Shown piece by piece: positions 36,443 to 46,625 of a stretch of 49,556 bases of DNA (position 1 is the stretch's first letter; each line of letters opens with the position of its first letter). The position numbers were made by a program, and so were the translations under genes. The notes under the pieces are model-generated. The model made no database searches and was not told the DNA's origin. It saw only the letters and a program-made list of their open reading frames with translations. This DNA is from Porticoccaceae bacterium (lineage in GTDB: Bacteria; Pseudomonadota; Gammaproteobacteria; Pseudomonadales; Porticoccaceae): assembly GCA_029248755.1 (NCBI GenBank), contig JAQWIR010000024.1:1-49556 (forward strand), written 5' to 3'.

Positions 36443-36497
36443 ATAGGGCTTTGATGCTAACAACTGCTACCCGCTGGTTATACAGGGCAACTACTTT

Positions 36498-36516
36498 CCG
36501 CACCAAGATGGTGCGG
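36498..36516. promoter_or_regulatory. NtrC-like binding site
   Basis: CCGCACC-AAGAT-GGTGCGG is a perfect 7+7 dyad. Its core GCACCAAGATGGTGC matches the NtrC consensus (GCAC-N7-GTGC) and differs by one base from the strong enterobacterial glnA site as I remember it. It lies 17 bases before the mpgP ATG, downstream of the sigma-54 promoter. That is an unusual but workable place for an enhancer. It would also form a hairpin in mRNA. Confidence 0.65.
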
Positions 36517-36533
36517 GCTGGCGGGCTTGTCTA

Positions 36534-37385
36534 ATGTCTTTAAACCCAATTAGCCCAGCACTTATTTTTACCGATCTCGATGGTAGTTTACTAGATCACG
36601 ATTGCTATAGCTTTGAGCCGGTGATACCTCTATTAGAGACTTTAGAATCTAAACTAATTCCTGTCATCCCCATAACCAGTAAAACCTTTGCTGAAGTTGA
36701 ACAGTTACGCATCAGTTTAAATAATCATCACCCCTTTATTATTGAAAATGGTGCGGCCATTGCTATCCCTAAAGATTACTTTTCATCTATGCCTGAGGAT
36801 TGCTGTGACAAATCTGGTTTTTGGGTGATTTCCAATGGTCGTTCACGACAACATTGGGATCAGTTACTAGAAGAAAATGCACAAGACTTTATAGGTGAAT
36901 TTGAAACCTTTACCCAAATTGTATCCACTAGGGGAATTAAAGGGATTCAGGATATTACTGGCTTAGGTTTTGAACAGGCTGAACTGAGTCATCAAAGGGA
37001 TTTTAGTGAGCCGGTTCATTGGCTGGGTACCCAGCAACGCAAACAAGAATTTATACACAAATTATCGGCGGCAGGTGCAACCCTTCTTCAGGGAGGTCGC
37101 TTTCTTTCTGTTGGGGATAAGGTTGATAAAGGCAGTGCACTTGTTCAACTGACTAAATTCTATCAGCAGCACCAATCACTCTGCAATATCCATACACTGG
37201 CTATTGGGGATAGTGGCAATGATATTAACATGTTGGAAGTAGCTTCTAGCGCAATCATTATTCGTTCAAAAACACATCCGGCTCCGACCTTAACCCGAAA
37301 AAGCAATCTACTATCTAGCAATGCTTATGGGCCTGAGGGATGGACTGAGACTGTATCTTTGTGGCTTAAAAATTTTCATGAATAG
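36534..37385 (+). CDS. Mannosyl/glucosyl-3-phosphoglycerate phosphatase (MpgP family)
   Basis: A HAD-superfamily phosphatase of 283 residues. Motif I is DLDGSLL with D14 and D16, then motif II ITSKTFAE and IIENGAAI. The Cof/MpgP-type cap follows, and motif IV GDSGNDINML lies near 225. It is related to MpgP and YedP. Next to a GT81 synthase it should remove the phosphate from glucosyl-3-phosphoglycerate to yield glucosylglycerate. The order phosphatase-synthase-phosphorylase with gaps of 12 and 19 bases indicates one operon, preceded by the sigma-54/NtrC-type region. Confidence 0.87.
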   Translation: MSLNPISPALIFTDLDGSLLDHDCYSFEPVIPLLETLESKLIPVIPITSKTFAEVEQLRISLNNHHPFIIENGAAIAIPKDYFSSMPEDCCDKSGFWVISNGRSRQHWDQLLEENAQDFIGEFETFTQIVSTRGIKGIQDITGLGFEQAELSHQRDFSEPVHWLGTQQRKQEFIHKLSAAGATLLQGGRFLSVGDKVDKGSALVQLTKFYQQHQSLCNIHTLAIGDSGNDINMLEVASSAIIIRSKTHPAPTLTRKSNLLSSNAYGPEGWTETVSLWLKNFHE

Positions 37386-37397
37386 GTAGTAAAAATT

Positions 37398-38624
37398 ATG
37401 GGTGATTTTCATCAAAATGGCATTATTACAACTTTACACAATTTATCTAGACGACCACTGGAGGCAATGGAATCTGAACTGGTTGAATTCTCTAAGAAAA
37501 GACCTCTGGGGTTAATCCTGCCCTCTCTTTATTCTGAACTTGAGGGTGAGGCAATGCCTTTGATTATTTCAGAGCTTACAAAGGTGCCGTATTTAAATCA
37601 GATTGTAATCGGCTTAGACCGTGCCGATGAAAATCAGTACCGAGATGCGCTCAAGTTCTTTTCTGGATTACCCCAAGATTTTAGAGTGCTTTGGAATGAC
37701 GGGCCGAGGCTTAAGGCTTTAGATAAAAAACTTCAGGATCTAGATTTAGCGCCCAAAGAGCTAGGCAAGGGGCGCAATGTTTGGTATTGCATGGGCTATA
37801 TCTTAGCCTCTAATAAATCTGAATCTGTGGCTTTACATGACTGCGACATTGTTACTTATAATCGCGAATTACTCGCACGGCTAATTTACCCTGTCGCTAA
37901 TCCTTTGTTTAATTATGAGTTCTGTAAGGGTTATTACGCTCGGGTCGCTGATGGCAAAATTAATGGTCGCGTATCCCGCCTTTTGGTTTCACCCCTGCTA
38001 AGAGCCCTTAAAAAGACAGTAGGACATACCGATTATTTAAACTATATGGATAGTTATCGCTACCCATTAGCGGGGGAATTTTCGTTCCGTCGCGATGTGT
38101 TAAATGATATCCGCATTCCAAGTGACTGGGGTTTGGAAATTGGTGTCCTTTCAGAAATGTACCGCAATTACGCTAATAATCGACTTTGTCAGGTAGATAT
38201 TGCAGATACTTATGATCATAAGCATCAAAAACTTTCTCTCAATAACGATACCGATGGTCTTTCTAAGATGTCGATTGATATTGCTAAGGCGCTGTATAGA
38301 AAATTAGCGACTCAGGGTGAGGTATTTAGCCAAGAAGCCTTTAGATCGTTAAAAGCAACCTACTACCGTATGGCTTTGGATGTGATTGAGACCTGTCATA
38401 ACGACGCCATTATGAACGGTCTTACCTTGGATGTTCACCAAGAGGAACAGGCAGTGGAAATGTTCGCTGAAAATATTATGAAAGCCGGCGAATTGTTTTT
38501 TACCTGCCCCATGGAGCGACCATTTATTCCTAGCTGGAACCGAGTAGTCAGCGCGGTTCCAGATATATTTGAACAGCTAGTTCAGGCAGTAGAAGAAGAC
38601 CACAAAGAATTTAGCAATAGTTAA
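37398..38624 (+). CDS. gpgS: Glucosyl-3-phosphoglycerate synthase (GT81)
   Basis: Transfers glucose from a nucleotide sugar to 3-phosphoglycerate, the committed step to the compatible solute glucosylglycerate. The 408 residues have a GT-A fold. Visible are [31 protein letters not shown] (123-134), the metal-binding [10 protein letters not shown] with D148 and D150, and [28 protein letters not shown] follows. Mannosyl-3-phosphoglycerate synthase is the alternative, but the sequence type and the phosphorylase partner favour glucose. Confidence 0.88.
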   Translation: MGDFHQNGIITTLHNLSRRPLEAMESELVEFSKKRPLGLILPSLYSELEGEAMPLIISELTKVPYLNQIVIGLDRADENQYRDALKFFSGLPQDFRVLWNDGPRLKALDKKLQDLDLAPKELGKGRNVWYCMGYILASNKSESVALHDCDIVTYNRELLARLIYPVANPLFNYEFCKGYYARVADGKINGRVSRLLVSPLLRALKKTVGHTDYLNYMDSYRYPLAGEFSFRRDVLNDIRIPSDWGLEIGVLSEMYRNYANNRLCQVDIADTYDHKHQKLSLNNDTDGLSKMSIDIAKALYRKLATQGEVFSQEAFRSLKATYYRMALDVIETCHNDAIMNGLTLDVHQEEQAVEMFAENIMKAGELFFTCPMERPFIPSWNRVVSAVPDIFEQLVQAVEEDHKEFSNS

Positions 38625-38643
38625 GATTATTAGAGAATCTATC

Positions 38644-40383
38644 ATGGCAGCTTTATTGAACCCACAAATCGAGCATCATCTTGCGACCATTTACAAAGGC
38701 ACTGAGGTTGCTGATTTAACGACTTTAACTAGTGATTTAATGGCACTTATGCGATTGGATAATGTAGAGCCTATTAAAAACCGTTATATTAATCACTGGG
38801 ACGAAAAGGACAGTGTTCTTATCTGCTATGGGGATAGTGTTTTACAACCACAACAAAAGCCATTAGCAACTTTAAAATCCTTTTTGGATACTTATAGCAA
38901 AGATATGATTGATGGCGTTCATATTCTGCCTTTCTACCCGTTTACCACTGATGATGGATTCTCTGTTCTTGATTATTCTAGCGTCAACCCTAGTTTAGGT
39001 GAGTGGGAAGATATTGTTGCTATAGCTGAGGATTATTCTTTAATGGCAGACTTGGTGATTAACCATTGTTCTGCTAGAAGCCTATGGTTCGATAACTTCA
39101 TTACAGATCGTGAACCTGGTCGAAATTTCTTTTTTACCGCAAGTCCGGAAGATGATTTAAGCGCGGTGGTTCGCCCTCGAACAAATGCCCTACTGCGTGA
39201 AGTTGAAACGGCTAAGGGGACTCAACATGTGTGGTGTACTTTTAGTCATGATCAGGTCGATTTGAATTTTAAAAATCCACAGGTACTCAAAGAATTTGTG
39301 GGTATTATCAGGCAATATCTAGATCATGGGGTTCGTACCTTTCGACTAGATGCCGTTGCTTTTTTATGGAAGGAAGTTGGAACTAACTGTCTAAACTTAG
39401 AGCAAACCCATGAGGTGGTTAGACTTTTACGGTCGTTGATTGAACAGGCTCGTCCCGATGCGATTATTATCACTGAAACTAATATTCCCAACCGCGAAAA
39501 CCTAGCCTACTTTGGTAATGCCAATGAAGCTCATTGCATCTATAACTTTTCACTACCACCCTTGTTAGTAAATACCCTTATTACAGGAAGTTGTGATCAT
39601 TTAAAACAGTGGATGATGAGTATGCCACCGGCTCGCAATGGTACGGCTTATTTTAATTTTATTGCATCTCATGATGGTATTGGTTTGCGCCCCGCTGAAG
39701 GTCTTTTAGAAGAACAAGAAATTGATAATTTAGTATCCACCATGCAACAGTTTGGCGGGCTAATTTCTTGGCGTACTGGTGAAAATGGTGATCGCAAAGC
39801 CTATGAGATCAATATTTCTTTATTTGATGCACTTCAAGGAACCAAGGATGGTGCTGATGAAAATGGGCTTCAGCGCTTTATATGCGCCCATGCCATTATG
39901 CTTGCTCTAGAGGGTATTCCTGGAATTTATATCCACAGTCTTATTGGCACTAGAAATGATTATCAGCGGGCTGAGAATAGTGGACATAATCGTGCTATCA
40001 ATCGTCATCAGTGGGATTATAAAGCCTTACAGCAAGTATTGGCGGATAAATCCAGCACTCACTATCAGATTTATAGTCGCTTAAAATCACTGATTAATAT
40101 TCGCTGTAATCAGTCGGCATTTCATCCTAACGCTACTCAATTTACCCTTCACTTGGGCTCTCAACTATTTGGCTTTTGGCGTCAGAGTATGGATCGCGTC
40201 CAGAGTATTTTTTGCATTAGTAATATCAGCAATCAAATTCAATGGTTAGAAATGTCTGATTTAAACTTAATTGACACAGAAGATTGGTTTGATTTAATTT
40301 CTGGTAATCAATATGGTGAAACAAGCCAAGTTATTGAGCTAAATCCTTATCAAACAGTATGGATTACCAATCTGCAAGCATAA
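38644..40383 (+). CDS. GH13 subfamily 18 phosphorylase, probably glucosylglycerate phosphorylase
   Basis: A sucrose-phosphorylase-like enzyme of 579 residues. Catalytic residues of GH13 are visible: the nucleophile D236 ([12 protein letters not shown]), the acid/base E278 (ITETNIPN) and the transition-state Asp D344 ([10 protein letters not shown]). [19 protein letters not shown], near the N-terminus, is typical of the sucrose/glucosylglycerate phosphorylase group. Context (GpgS and MpgP in the same operon) suggests it splits glucosylglycerate with phosphate to glucose 1-phosphate and glycerate, reversing the pathway. Sucrose phosphorylase or glucosylglycerol phosphorylase remain possible. 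Confidence 0.82.
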   Translation: MAALLNPQIEHHLATIYKGTEVADLTTLTSDLMALMRLDNVEPIKNRYINHWDEKDSVLICYGDSVLQPQQKPLATLKSFLDTYSKDMIDGVHILPFYPFTTDDGFSVLDYSSVNPSLGEWEDIVAIAEDYSLMADLVINHCSARSLWFDNFITDREPGRNFFFTASPEDDLSAVVRPRTNALLREVETAKGTQHVWCTFSHDQVDLNFKNPQVLKEFVGIIRQYLDHGVRTFRLDAVAFLWKEVGTNCLNLEQTHEVVRLLRSLIEQARPDAIIITETNIPNRENLAYFGNANEAHCIYNFSLPPLLVNTLITGSCDHLKQWMMSMPPARNGTAYFNFIASHDGIGLRPAEGLLEEQEIDNLVSTMQQFGGLISWRTGENGDRKAYEINISLFDALQGTKDGADENGLQRFICAHAIMLALEGIPGIYIHSLIGTRNDYQRAENSGHNRAINRHQWDYKALQQVLADKSSTHYQIYSRLKSLINIRCNQSAFHPNATQFTLHLGSQLFGFWRQSMDRVQSIFCISNISNQIQWLEMSDLNLIDTEDWFDLISGNQYGETSQVIELNPYQTVWITNLQA

Positions 40384-40405
40384 GTCGAGGGATAATTGCC
40401 CTTTT

Positions 40406-40426
40406 AGATTGATATAGAGTCAATCT
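40406..40426. promoter_or_regulatory. Inverted repeat upstream of metY
   Basis: AGATTGA and TCAATCT are exact complements around a 7-base spacer, in the 94-base gap between the phosphorylase gene and metY. A weak GGG...CCCTTTT stem lies just before it. It could be an operator for metY or a weak terminator complex. No SAM riboswitch or MetJ box was seen. Confidence 0.35.
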
Positions 40427-40477
40427 TATAGGAGACTATGCACCCTCTTTTTAAATATAAGCAGATAGGATTAAATA

Positions 40478-41746
40478 ATGAAGATTGAAACTCAGGCCAT
40501 TCATGGCGGATTTGATGACGATCCAACCACTAGAGCGGTAGCCGTACCTATTTATCAAACGACTTCATTTAGTTTTCGTGATACCCAACATGGCGCTGAT
40601 CTATTTAACCTTGCCGAAGCAGGCAATATCTATTCTCGAATAATGAATCCAACTTGCGATGTTCTTGAACAGCGTATCGCAGCGATGGAAGGTGGCGCGG
40701 CGGCTTTATGCGTTGCCTCTGGTATGGCAGCAATTACTGCGGCTATGCAAACACTTTGCGCCGCTGGTGATAATTTTGTCAGTGTTAGTCAGCTTTATGG
40801 TGGCACTTACAATCTATTTGCACATACATTCCCCCAACAGGGTATTGAAGTGCGCATGGCCTCTGGAGATGATGTACCTGCTCTTGAAGCATTGATTGAT
40901 GAAAATACTAAGGCTATTTTTTGTGAATCCATTGGCAACCCAGCGGGTAATATTATTGATCTTGCTGCGGTTTCTGAAATGGCCCATAAGCATCAGATAC
41001 CGGTGGTAGTTGATAATACGGTGGCAACACCTTACCTATGCCGACCTTTTGAGCATGGTGCAGATATTGTGATTCACTCTCTGACTAAATATATTGGCGG
41101 TCATGGAACAACTATTGGCGGTATTATCGTTGATTCGGGAACATTCCCGTTCAAAGATAACCCACGTTTCCCACAGTTTAATACCCCAGATCCTTCTTAC
41201 CATGGTGTGATTTATGCTGAAGCGCTAGAAGCACCCTTTATTGGCCGTGCTCGCGTGGTTCCACTGCGAAACATGGGCGCTGCCCTATCGCCATTTAACG
41301 CGTTCTTAATTCTTCAAGGCCTTGAAACATTAGCGCTAAGAATGGATCGTCACGTTGAAAATGCTATGGTTGTGGCTAATCATTTAAAAAATAATGCTCA
41401 GATTTCGTGGGTTAACTATGCTGGTTTAGAATCTGACAAATATCACGATCTTGCTAAGCGTATGGCTGCAGGAAAACCTTCCTCAATTATTAGTTTTGGT
41501 ATCAAAGGTGGCGAAGAAGCAGGCGCTAAGTTTATTGATGCCTTGCTAATGATTAAGCGATTGGTGAATATTGGTGACGCAAAATCACTAGCTTGCCATC
41601 CAGCCAGTACAACTCACCGTCAATTAAATGAAGATGAGTTAAAAACTGCCGGCGTTAGTGCTGATCTTGTTCGTATTTCAGTGGGTATCGAGAATGTTGA
41701 AGATATTATCGCTGACATTGATCAGGCATTAGCTGCTTCTAAATAA
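40478..41746 (+). CDS. metY: O-acetylhomoserine aminocarboxypropyltransferase (MetY)
   Basis: A PLP enzyme that makes homocysteine directly from O-acetylhomoserine and sulfide. It has 422 residues, including the insertion typical of MetY compared with MetB. The N-terminus is TQAIHGGFDDDPTTRAVAVP, PLP contacts are YSRIMNPTCDVLE and SGMAAITAAM, and the Schiff-base lysine K204 is in HSLTKYIGGHG. The C-terminal SLACHPASTTHRQL is also typical. It stands alone before a bidirectional terminator. Confidence 0.94.
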   Translation: MKIETQAIHGGFDDDPTTRAVAVPIYQTTSFSFRDTQHGADLFNLAEAGNIYSRIMNPTCDVLEQRIAAMEGGAAALCVASGMAAITAAMQTLCAAGDNFVSVSQLYGGTYNLFAHTFPQQGIEVRMASGDDVPALEALIDENTKAIFCESIGNPAGNIIDLAAVSEMAHKHQIPVVVDNTVATPYLCRPFEHGADIVIHSLTKYIGGHGTTIGGIIVDSGTFPFKDNPRFPQFNTPDPSYHGVIYAEALEAPFIGRARVVPLRNMGAALSPFNAFLILQGLETLALRMDRHVENAMVVANHLKNNAQISWVNYAGLESDKYHDLAKRMAAGKPSSIISFGIKGGEEAGAKFIDALLMIKRLVNIGDAKSLACHPASTTHRQLNEDELKTAGVSADLVRISVGIENVEDIIADIDQALAASK

Positions 41747-41765
41747 AAGTAGCTTAGGCTAATAC

Positions 41766-41796
41766 AAAAAAAGCGACCCTAGGGTCGCTTTTTTTT
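41766..41796. terminator. Bidirectional terminator between metY and sucD
   Basis: A perfect palindrome with the stem GCGACCCT/AGGGTCGC centred at 41780/41781, flanked by A7 on the left and T8 on the right. It serves metY on the plus strand and sucD on the minus strand. Confidence 0.95.
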
Positions 41797-41812
41797 GGCT
41801 TATTGGTTTAGC

Positions 41813-42685
41813 TTACCAACCCGTAAGGTCTTTAAGCGCTTCACCAATATCAGCCAAACTTCTAACGGTTTTAACACCGGCATCTTGAAGAGCAGCAAAC
41901 TTTTCATCCGCCGTCCCCTTACCACCAGAGATAATCGCACCAGCATGGCCCATACGCTTACCTGCAGGTGCAGTAACACCGGCAATGTAAGAAACTACTG
42001 GCTTACTGACGTTAGCTTTAATATAAGCTGCGGCCTCTTCTTCAGCGGTACCGCCAATTTCACCAATCATTACAATGGCTTCAGTAGCAGGATCTTTCTC
42101 AAACATTTCTAAGATATCAATAAATTTTTATCCTGGAATAGGATCGCCACCGATACCCACACAAGTTGATTGACCAAAACCGTAATCTGTAGTTTGTTTA
42201 ACCGCTTCATAGGTTAATGTACCTGAGCGAGACACAATACCCACCTTACCCGGCAAGTGAATATGACCTGGCATGATACCAATCTTGCATTCACCCGGAG
42301 TAATAACACCTGGGCAGTTAGGGCCAATTAACTGAACGCCTAACTCATCGCATTTAACTTTACACTGCAGCATATCAAGCGTTGGGATGCCCTCAGTGAT
42401 GCATACAATAAGCTTAATACCGGCATTGGCCGCTTCTAGAATTGAATCTTTACAAAATGGCGCTGGCACATAGATAACAGAAGCCTCTGCATCGGTTTGT
42501 GCTATGGCCTCGGCTACCGTATTAAATACCGGAAGACCTAAATGAACTGTACCACCTTTACCTGGGGTTACACCGCCAACCATTTTTGTGCCGTATTCGA
42601 TAGCTTGCTCTGAGTGAAAAGTACCCTGACCACCGGTAAAGCCCTGACAAATAACTTTAGTGTCACTATTGATTAAGATAGACAT
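41813..42685 (-). pseudogene. sucD: Succinyl-CoA synthetase alpha subunit with an in-frame TAA
   Basis: Succinyl-CoA synthetase alpha subunit of the TCA cycle. The whole coding length (290 codons, E. coli 289) is in one frame and well conserved, but codon 186 is TAA (42128-42130). It falls in the motif GGDPIPG[17 protein letters not shown], where E. coli has Ser (GSNFID). A single C-to-A change from TCA would create it. The first 185 residues hold the CoA-binding domain. The part after the stop holds the phosphorylated His (about residue 247, [10 protein letters not shown]), so the truncated product should be inactive. An ATG at 42106 could restart but has no good ribosome binding site. It may be a sequencing error, a true mutation, or read-through. 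The start overlaps the sucC stop by one base. Confidence 0.9.
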
Positions 42686-43851
42686 TATTTAGCCTCCACT
42701 GCAGCTACCGCTTGTTGAGCCGCATCCGTCAAACTGGTTGCAGCAATAATTGAAAGTCCAGATTCAGCCAGTTTTTTAGCACCCAATTCAGCGTTATTGC
42801 CCTCTAAACGAACAACAACAGGAATAGTAACGCCTACTTCTTCTACGGCACCAATCACCCCATCGGCAATCAAGTCACAGCGAACAATTCCACCAAATAT
42901 ATTGATTAAAACTGCTTTTACGTTTTCATCAGAAAGGATAATTTTAAATGCCTCTACCACGCGTTCTTTGGTTGCACCGCCCCCTACATCGAGGAAGTTA
43001 GCCGGTGAACCACCGTGCAACTGAACAATATCCATAGTACCCATAGCGAGACCGGCACCATTAACCATACAGCCAATACTGCCATCGAGGGCAACATAGT
43101 TAAGATCCCATGATGCGGCATGAGCTTCTCTTGCGTCTTCTTGAGATGGGTCATGCATTTCTTTGAGTGCCGGCTGTCGATACATAGCATTGCTATCAAT
43201 CACAAGCTTGGCATCTAGGCAGTGAAGATTACCCTCATCGGTAATCACCAATGGGTTGATCTCTAAAAGCGCTAAGTCACGCTCTTCAAATAGCTTGGCA
43301 AGACCTAAAAAGATCTGTACAAATTGCTTAACTTGTACGCCCTTTAGACCTAATTTAAAAGCCAGTTCACGACCCTGATAGGGCTGAGCACCTGTCATTG
43401 GATCGACAATTGCCTTAAGAATTTTTTCTGGGGTTTCTTCGGCAACTTTTTCAATTTCCACGCCGCCCTCAGTCGATGCCATAAATACAATACGTCGTGT
43501 GGAGCGATCGACAACAGCGCCTAAGTAAAGCTCTTGATCGATGTCAGTACAGGTTTCAACCAGAATTTTAGTGACTGGCTGACCATTGGCATCGGTTTGA
43601 TAAGTAACTAGGTTTTTACCCAACCATTGATTGGCAAAGTCTTCAATTTCTGACTTTGAGCTCACCAGTTTTACACCGCCGGCCTTACCTCGACCACCAG
43701 CATGTACCTGTGCTTTTACCACCCAATTATCACCGCCAATTTTGTCGGCAGCAGCCACGGCTTCTGCTGCTGTAGCAGCGGCTATACCTTTGGAAACAGG
43801 TAGTCCGTATTCAGCAAAAAGTTGTTTACCCTGATATTCATGCAGGTTCAT
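42685..43851 (-). CDS. sucC: Succinyl-CoA synthetase beta subunit
   Basis: Partner of SucD for succinyl-CoA to succinate with ATP/GTP formation. The 388 residues equal the E. coli length. The N-terminus is [20 protein letters not shown]; the ATP-grasp part has [19 protein letters not shown] and [12 protein letters not shown]. The C-terminal domain has [18 protein letters not shown] and [10 protein letters not shown]. It is fully intact, which makes the interrupted sucD more striking. Confidence 0.97.
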   Translation of the reverse strand: MNLHEYQGKQLFAEYGLPVSKGIAAATAAEAVAAADKIGGDNWVVKAQVHAGGRGKAGGVKLVSSKSEIEDFANQWLGKNLVTYQTDANGQPVTKILVETCTDIDQELYLGAVVDRSTRRIVFMASTEGGVEIEKVAEETPEKILKAIVDPMTGAQPYQGRELAFKLGLKGVQVKQFVQIFLGLAKLFEERDLALLEINPLVITDEGNLHCLDAKLVIDSNAMYRQPALKEMHDPSQEDAREAHAASWDLNYVALDGSIGCMVNGAGLAMGTMDIVQLHGGSPANFLDVGGGATKERVVEAFKIILSDENVKAVLINIFGGIVRCDLIADGVIGAVEEVGVTIPVVVRLEGNNAELGAKKLAESGLSIIAATSLTDAAQQAVAAVEAK

Positions 43852-43883
43852 AGTTTATTCCTGTAACGTCTTTAATGTATTAA

Positions 43884-43906
43884 CGCCCTGAAGATTATTC
43901 AGGGCG
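43884..43906 (-). terminator. Intercistronic hairpin between lpdA and sucC
   Basis: CGCCCTGAA (43884-43892) and TTCAGGGCG (43898-43906) form a perfect 9-bp stem with a 5-base loop in the 81-base gap. On the minus strand it is followed only by TTAATAC, a poor T-run. It is therefore more likely a partial terminator or an mRNA-stabilising or processing hairpin that tunes sucCD relative to sucAB-lpdA. Confidence 0.5.
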
Positions 43907-43932
43907 CAATGGGTTGCGAAAATTACTCGATA

Positions 43933-45372
<1,440 letters not shown>

Positions 45373-45398
45373 TTAATTACCTATATGAAACTTAAAGA

Positions 45399-46607
45399 TT
45401 AAATTTCTAACAAAATTTTTGCTGGATCTTCGATTAACTGCTTAATCGCTACCAAGAAGCGTACCGCATCCTTACCGTCAATAAGACGATGATCGTAGGA
45501 AAGCGCTAAATTCATAATGGGGCGAATAACAATTTCGCCATCCACAACAACGGGACGCTGCTGAATACTGTGCATACCTAATATGGCGGTTTGCGGAGGA
45601 TTAATAATTGGTGTTGAAAGCAACGAACCATATACACCACCATTGGTAATAGTGAATGTTCCGCCTGTCATTTCATCAATGGTTAGCTTTCCATCCCGAG
45701 CTTTGCCCGCATAGTCACCAATAGAGTTTTCAATAGTTGCGATACTCATGTTCTCGGCATTGCGCAGCACAGGAACCACTAGGCCTCTTTCCGTTGATAC
45801 CGCAACACCTATATCCTGATAGCCATGATAAATAATATCAGTACCATCGATTGATGCGTTAACTAATGGGAAACGCTTGAGCGCTTCAACTGAAGCTTTA
45901 ACAAAAAAGCCCATAAATCCGAGCCGAGTTCCATTGTGTGTTTTTACAAACTCATCTTGATAGCTCTTACGCAAACCCATAACCGCGGACATATCCACTT
46001 CATTAAATGTGGTTAGCGATGCCGTAGTTTGTGTTACCTCAAGTAAACGCTCAGCAATTCTACTGCGCATTCTGGTCATTGCTACACGGCGTTCTACTCG
46101 CTCACCCGCTTCCATAATTTGTTGCTCAGCGGATTCTTGTGACTCTTCCACTGCGCTCGATGATGAAGCGGCTGATACGGGTGTAAAATTAACCACATCT
46201 TCTTTGGTAATTCGTCCACCTTTGCCTGAAGCCTGCACTTGAGATAAATCAATGCCGCGCTCTTCGGCTAATTTTTTGGCCGCTGGGTTGACTAGGGGGT
46301 CGGTATCGAGCGAAGTCGATTGCACCTGAGATGTTTCAATAGATGGCGCTGGTGAAGGGGCTACTTCAGAGCCCTCTTCGATTCGGGCTATAACTTCATT
46401 GCTTAAAACAATATCGCCTTCATTTTTAAGCACCTCTGTAATAGTACCGCTAGCAGAAGCAACCACTTCGAGAACCACCTTGTCGGTCTCGATATCAACC
46501 ACAAGCTCATCGCGAGCAACGGTATCGCCAGCTTTTTTGTGCCAAGTGGCAATACTGCCTTCTTGAACTGATTCTGGATAAGTTGGTGCCTTAATTTCAA
46601 TGGCCAT
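45399..46607 (-). CDS. sucB: 2-oxoglutarate dehydrogenase E2, dihydrolipoyl succinyltransferase
   Basis: Core of the 2-oxoglutarate dehydrogenase complex. The 402 residues hold one lipoyl domain (K43 in [11 protein letters not shown]), a Pro/Ala/Ser linker, and a peripheral subunit-binding domain around 105-140 ([30 protein letters not shown]). The catalytic domain ends with [16 protein letters not shown], which contains the active His. It lies 18 bases after sucA. Confidence 0.97.
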   Translation of the reverse strand: MAIEIKAPTYPESVQEGSIATWHKKAGDTVARDELVVDIETDKVVLEVVASASGTITEVLKNEGDIVLSNEVIARIEEGSEVAPSPAPSIETSQVQSTSLDTDPLVNPAAKKLAEERGIDLSQVQASGKGGRITKEDVVNFTPVSAASSSSAVEESQESAEQQIMEAGERVERRVAMTRMRSRIAERLLEVTQTTASLTTFNEVDMSAVMGLRKSYQDEFVKTHNGTRLGFMGFFVKASVEALKRFPLVNASIDGTDIIYHGYQDIGVAVSTERGLVVPVLRNAENMSIATIENSIGDYAGKARDGKLTIDEMTGGTFTITNGGVYGSLLSTPIINPPQTAILGMHSIQQRPVVVDGEIVIRPIMNLALSYDHRLIDGKDAVRFLVAIKQLIEDPAKILLEI

Positions 46608-46625
46608 TAATCTATTCCTAATATT

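Noticed and set aside
42106-42130. Frameshift in sucD
   Set aside because: The distance between the two conserved halves is a multiple of three and the residues on both sides of the TAA read on in the same frame. It is a stop codon, not an indel.
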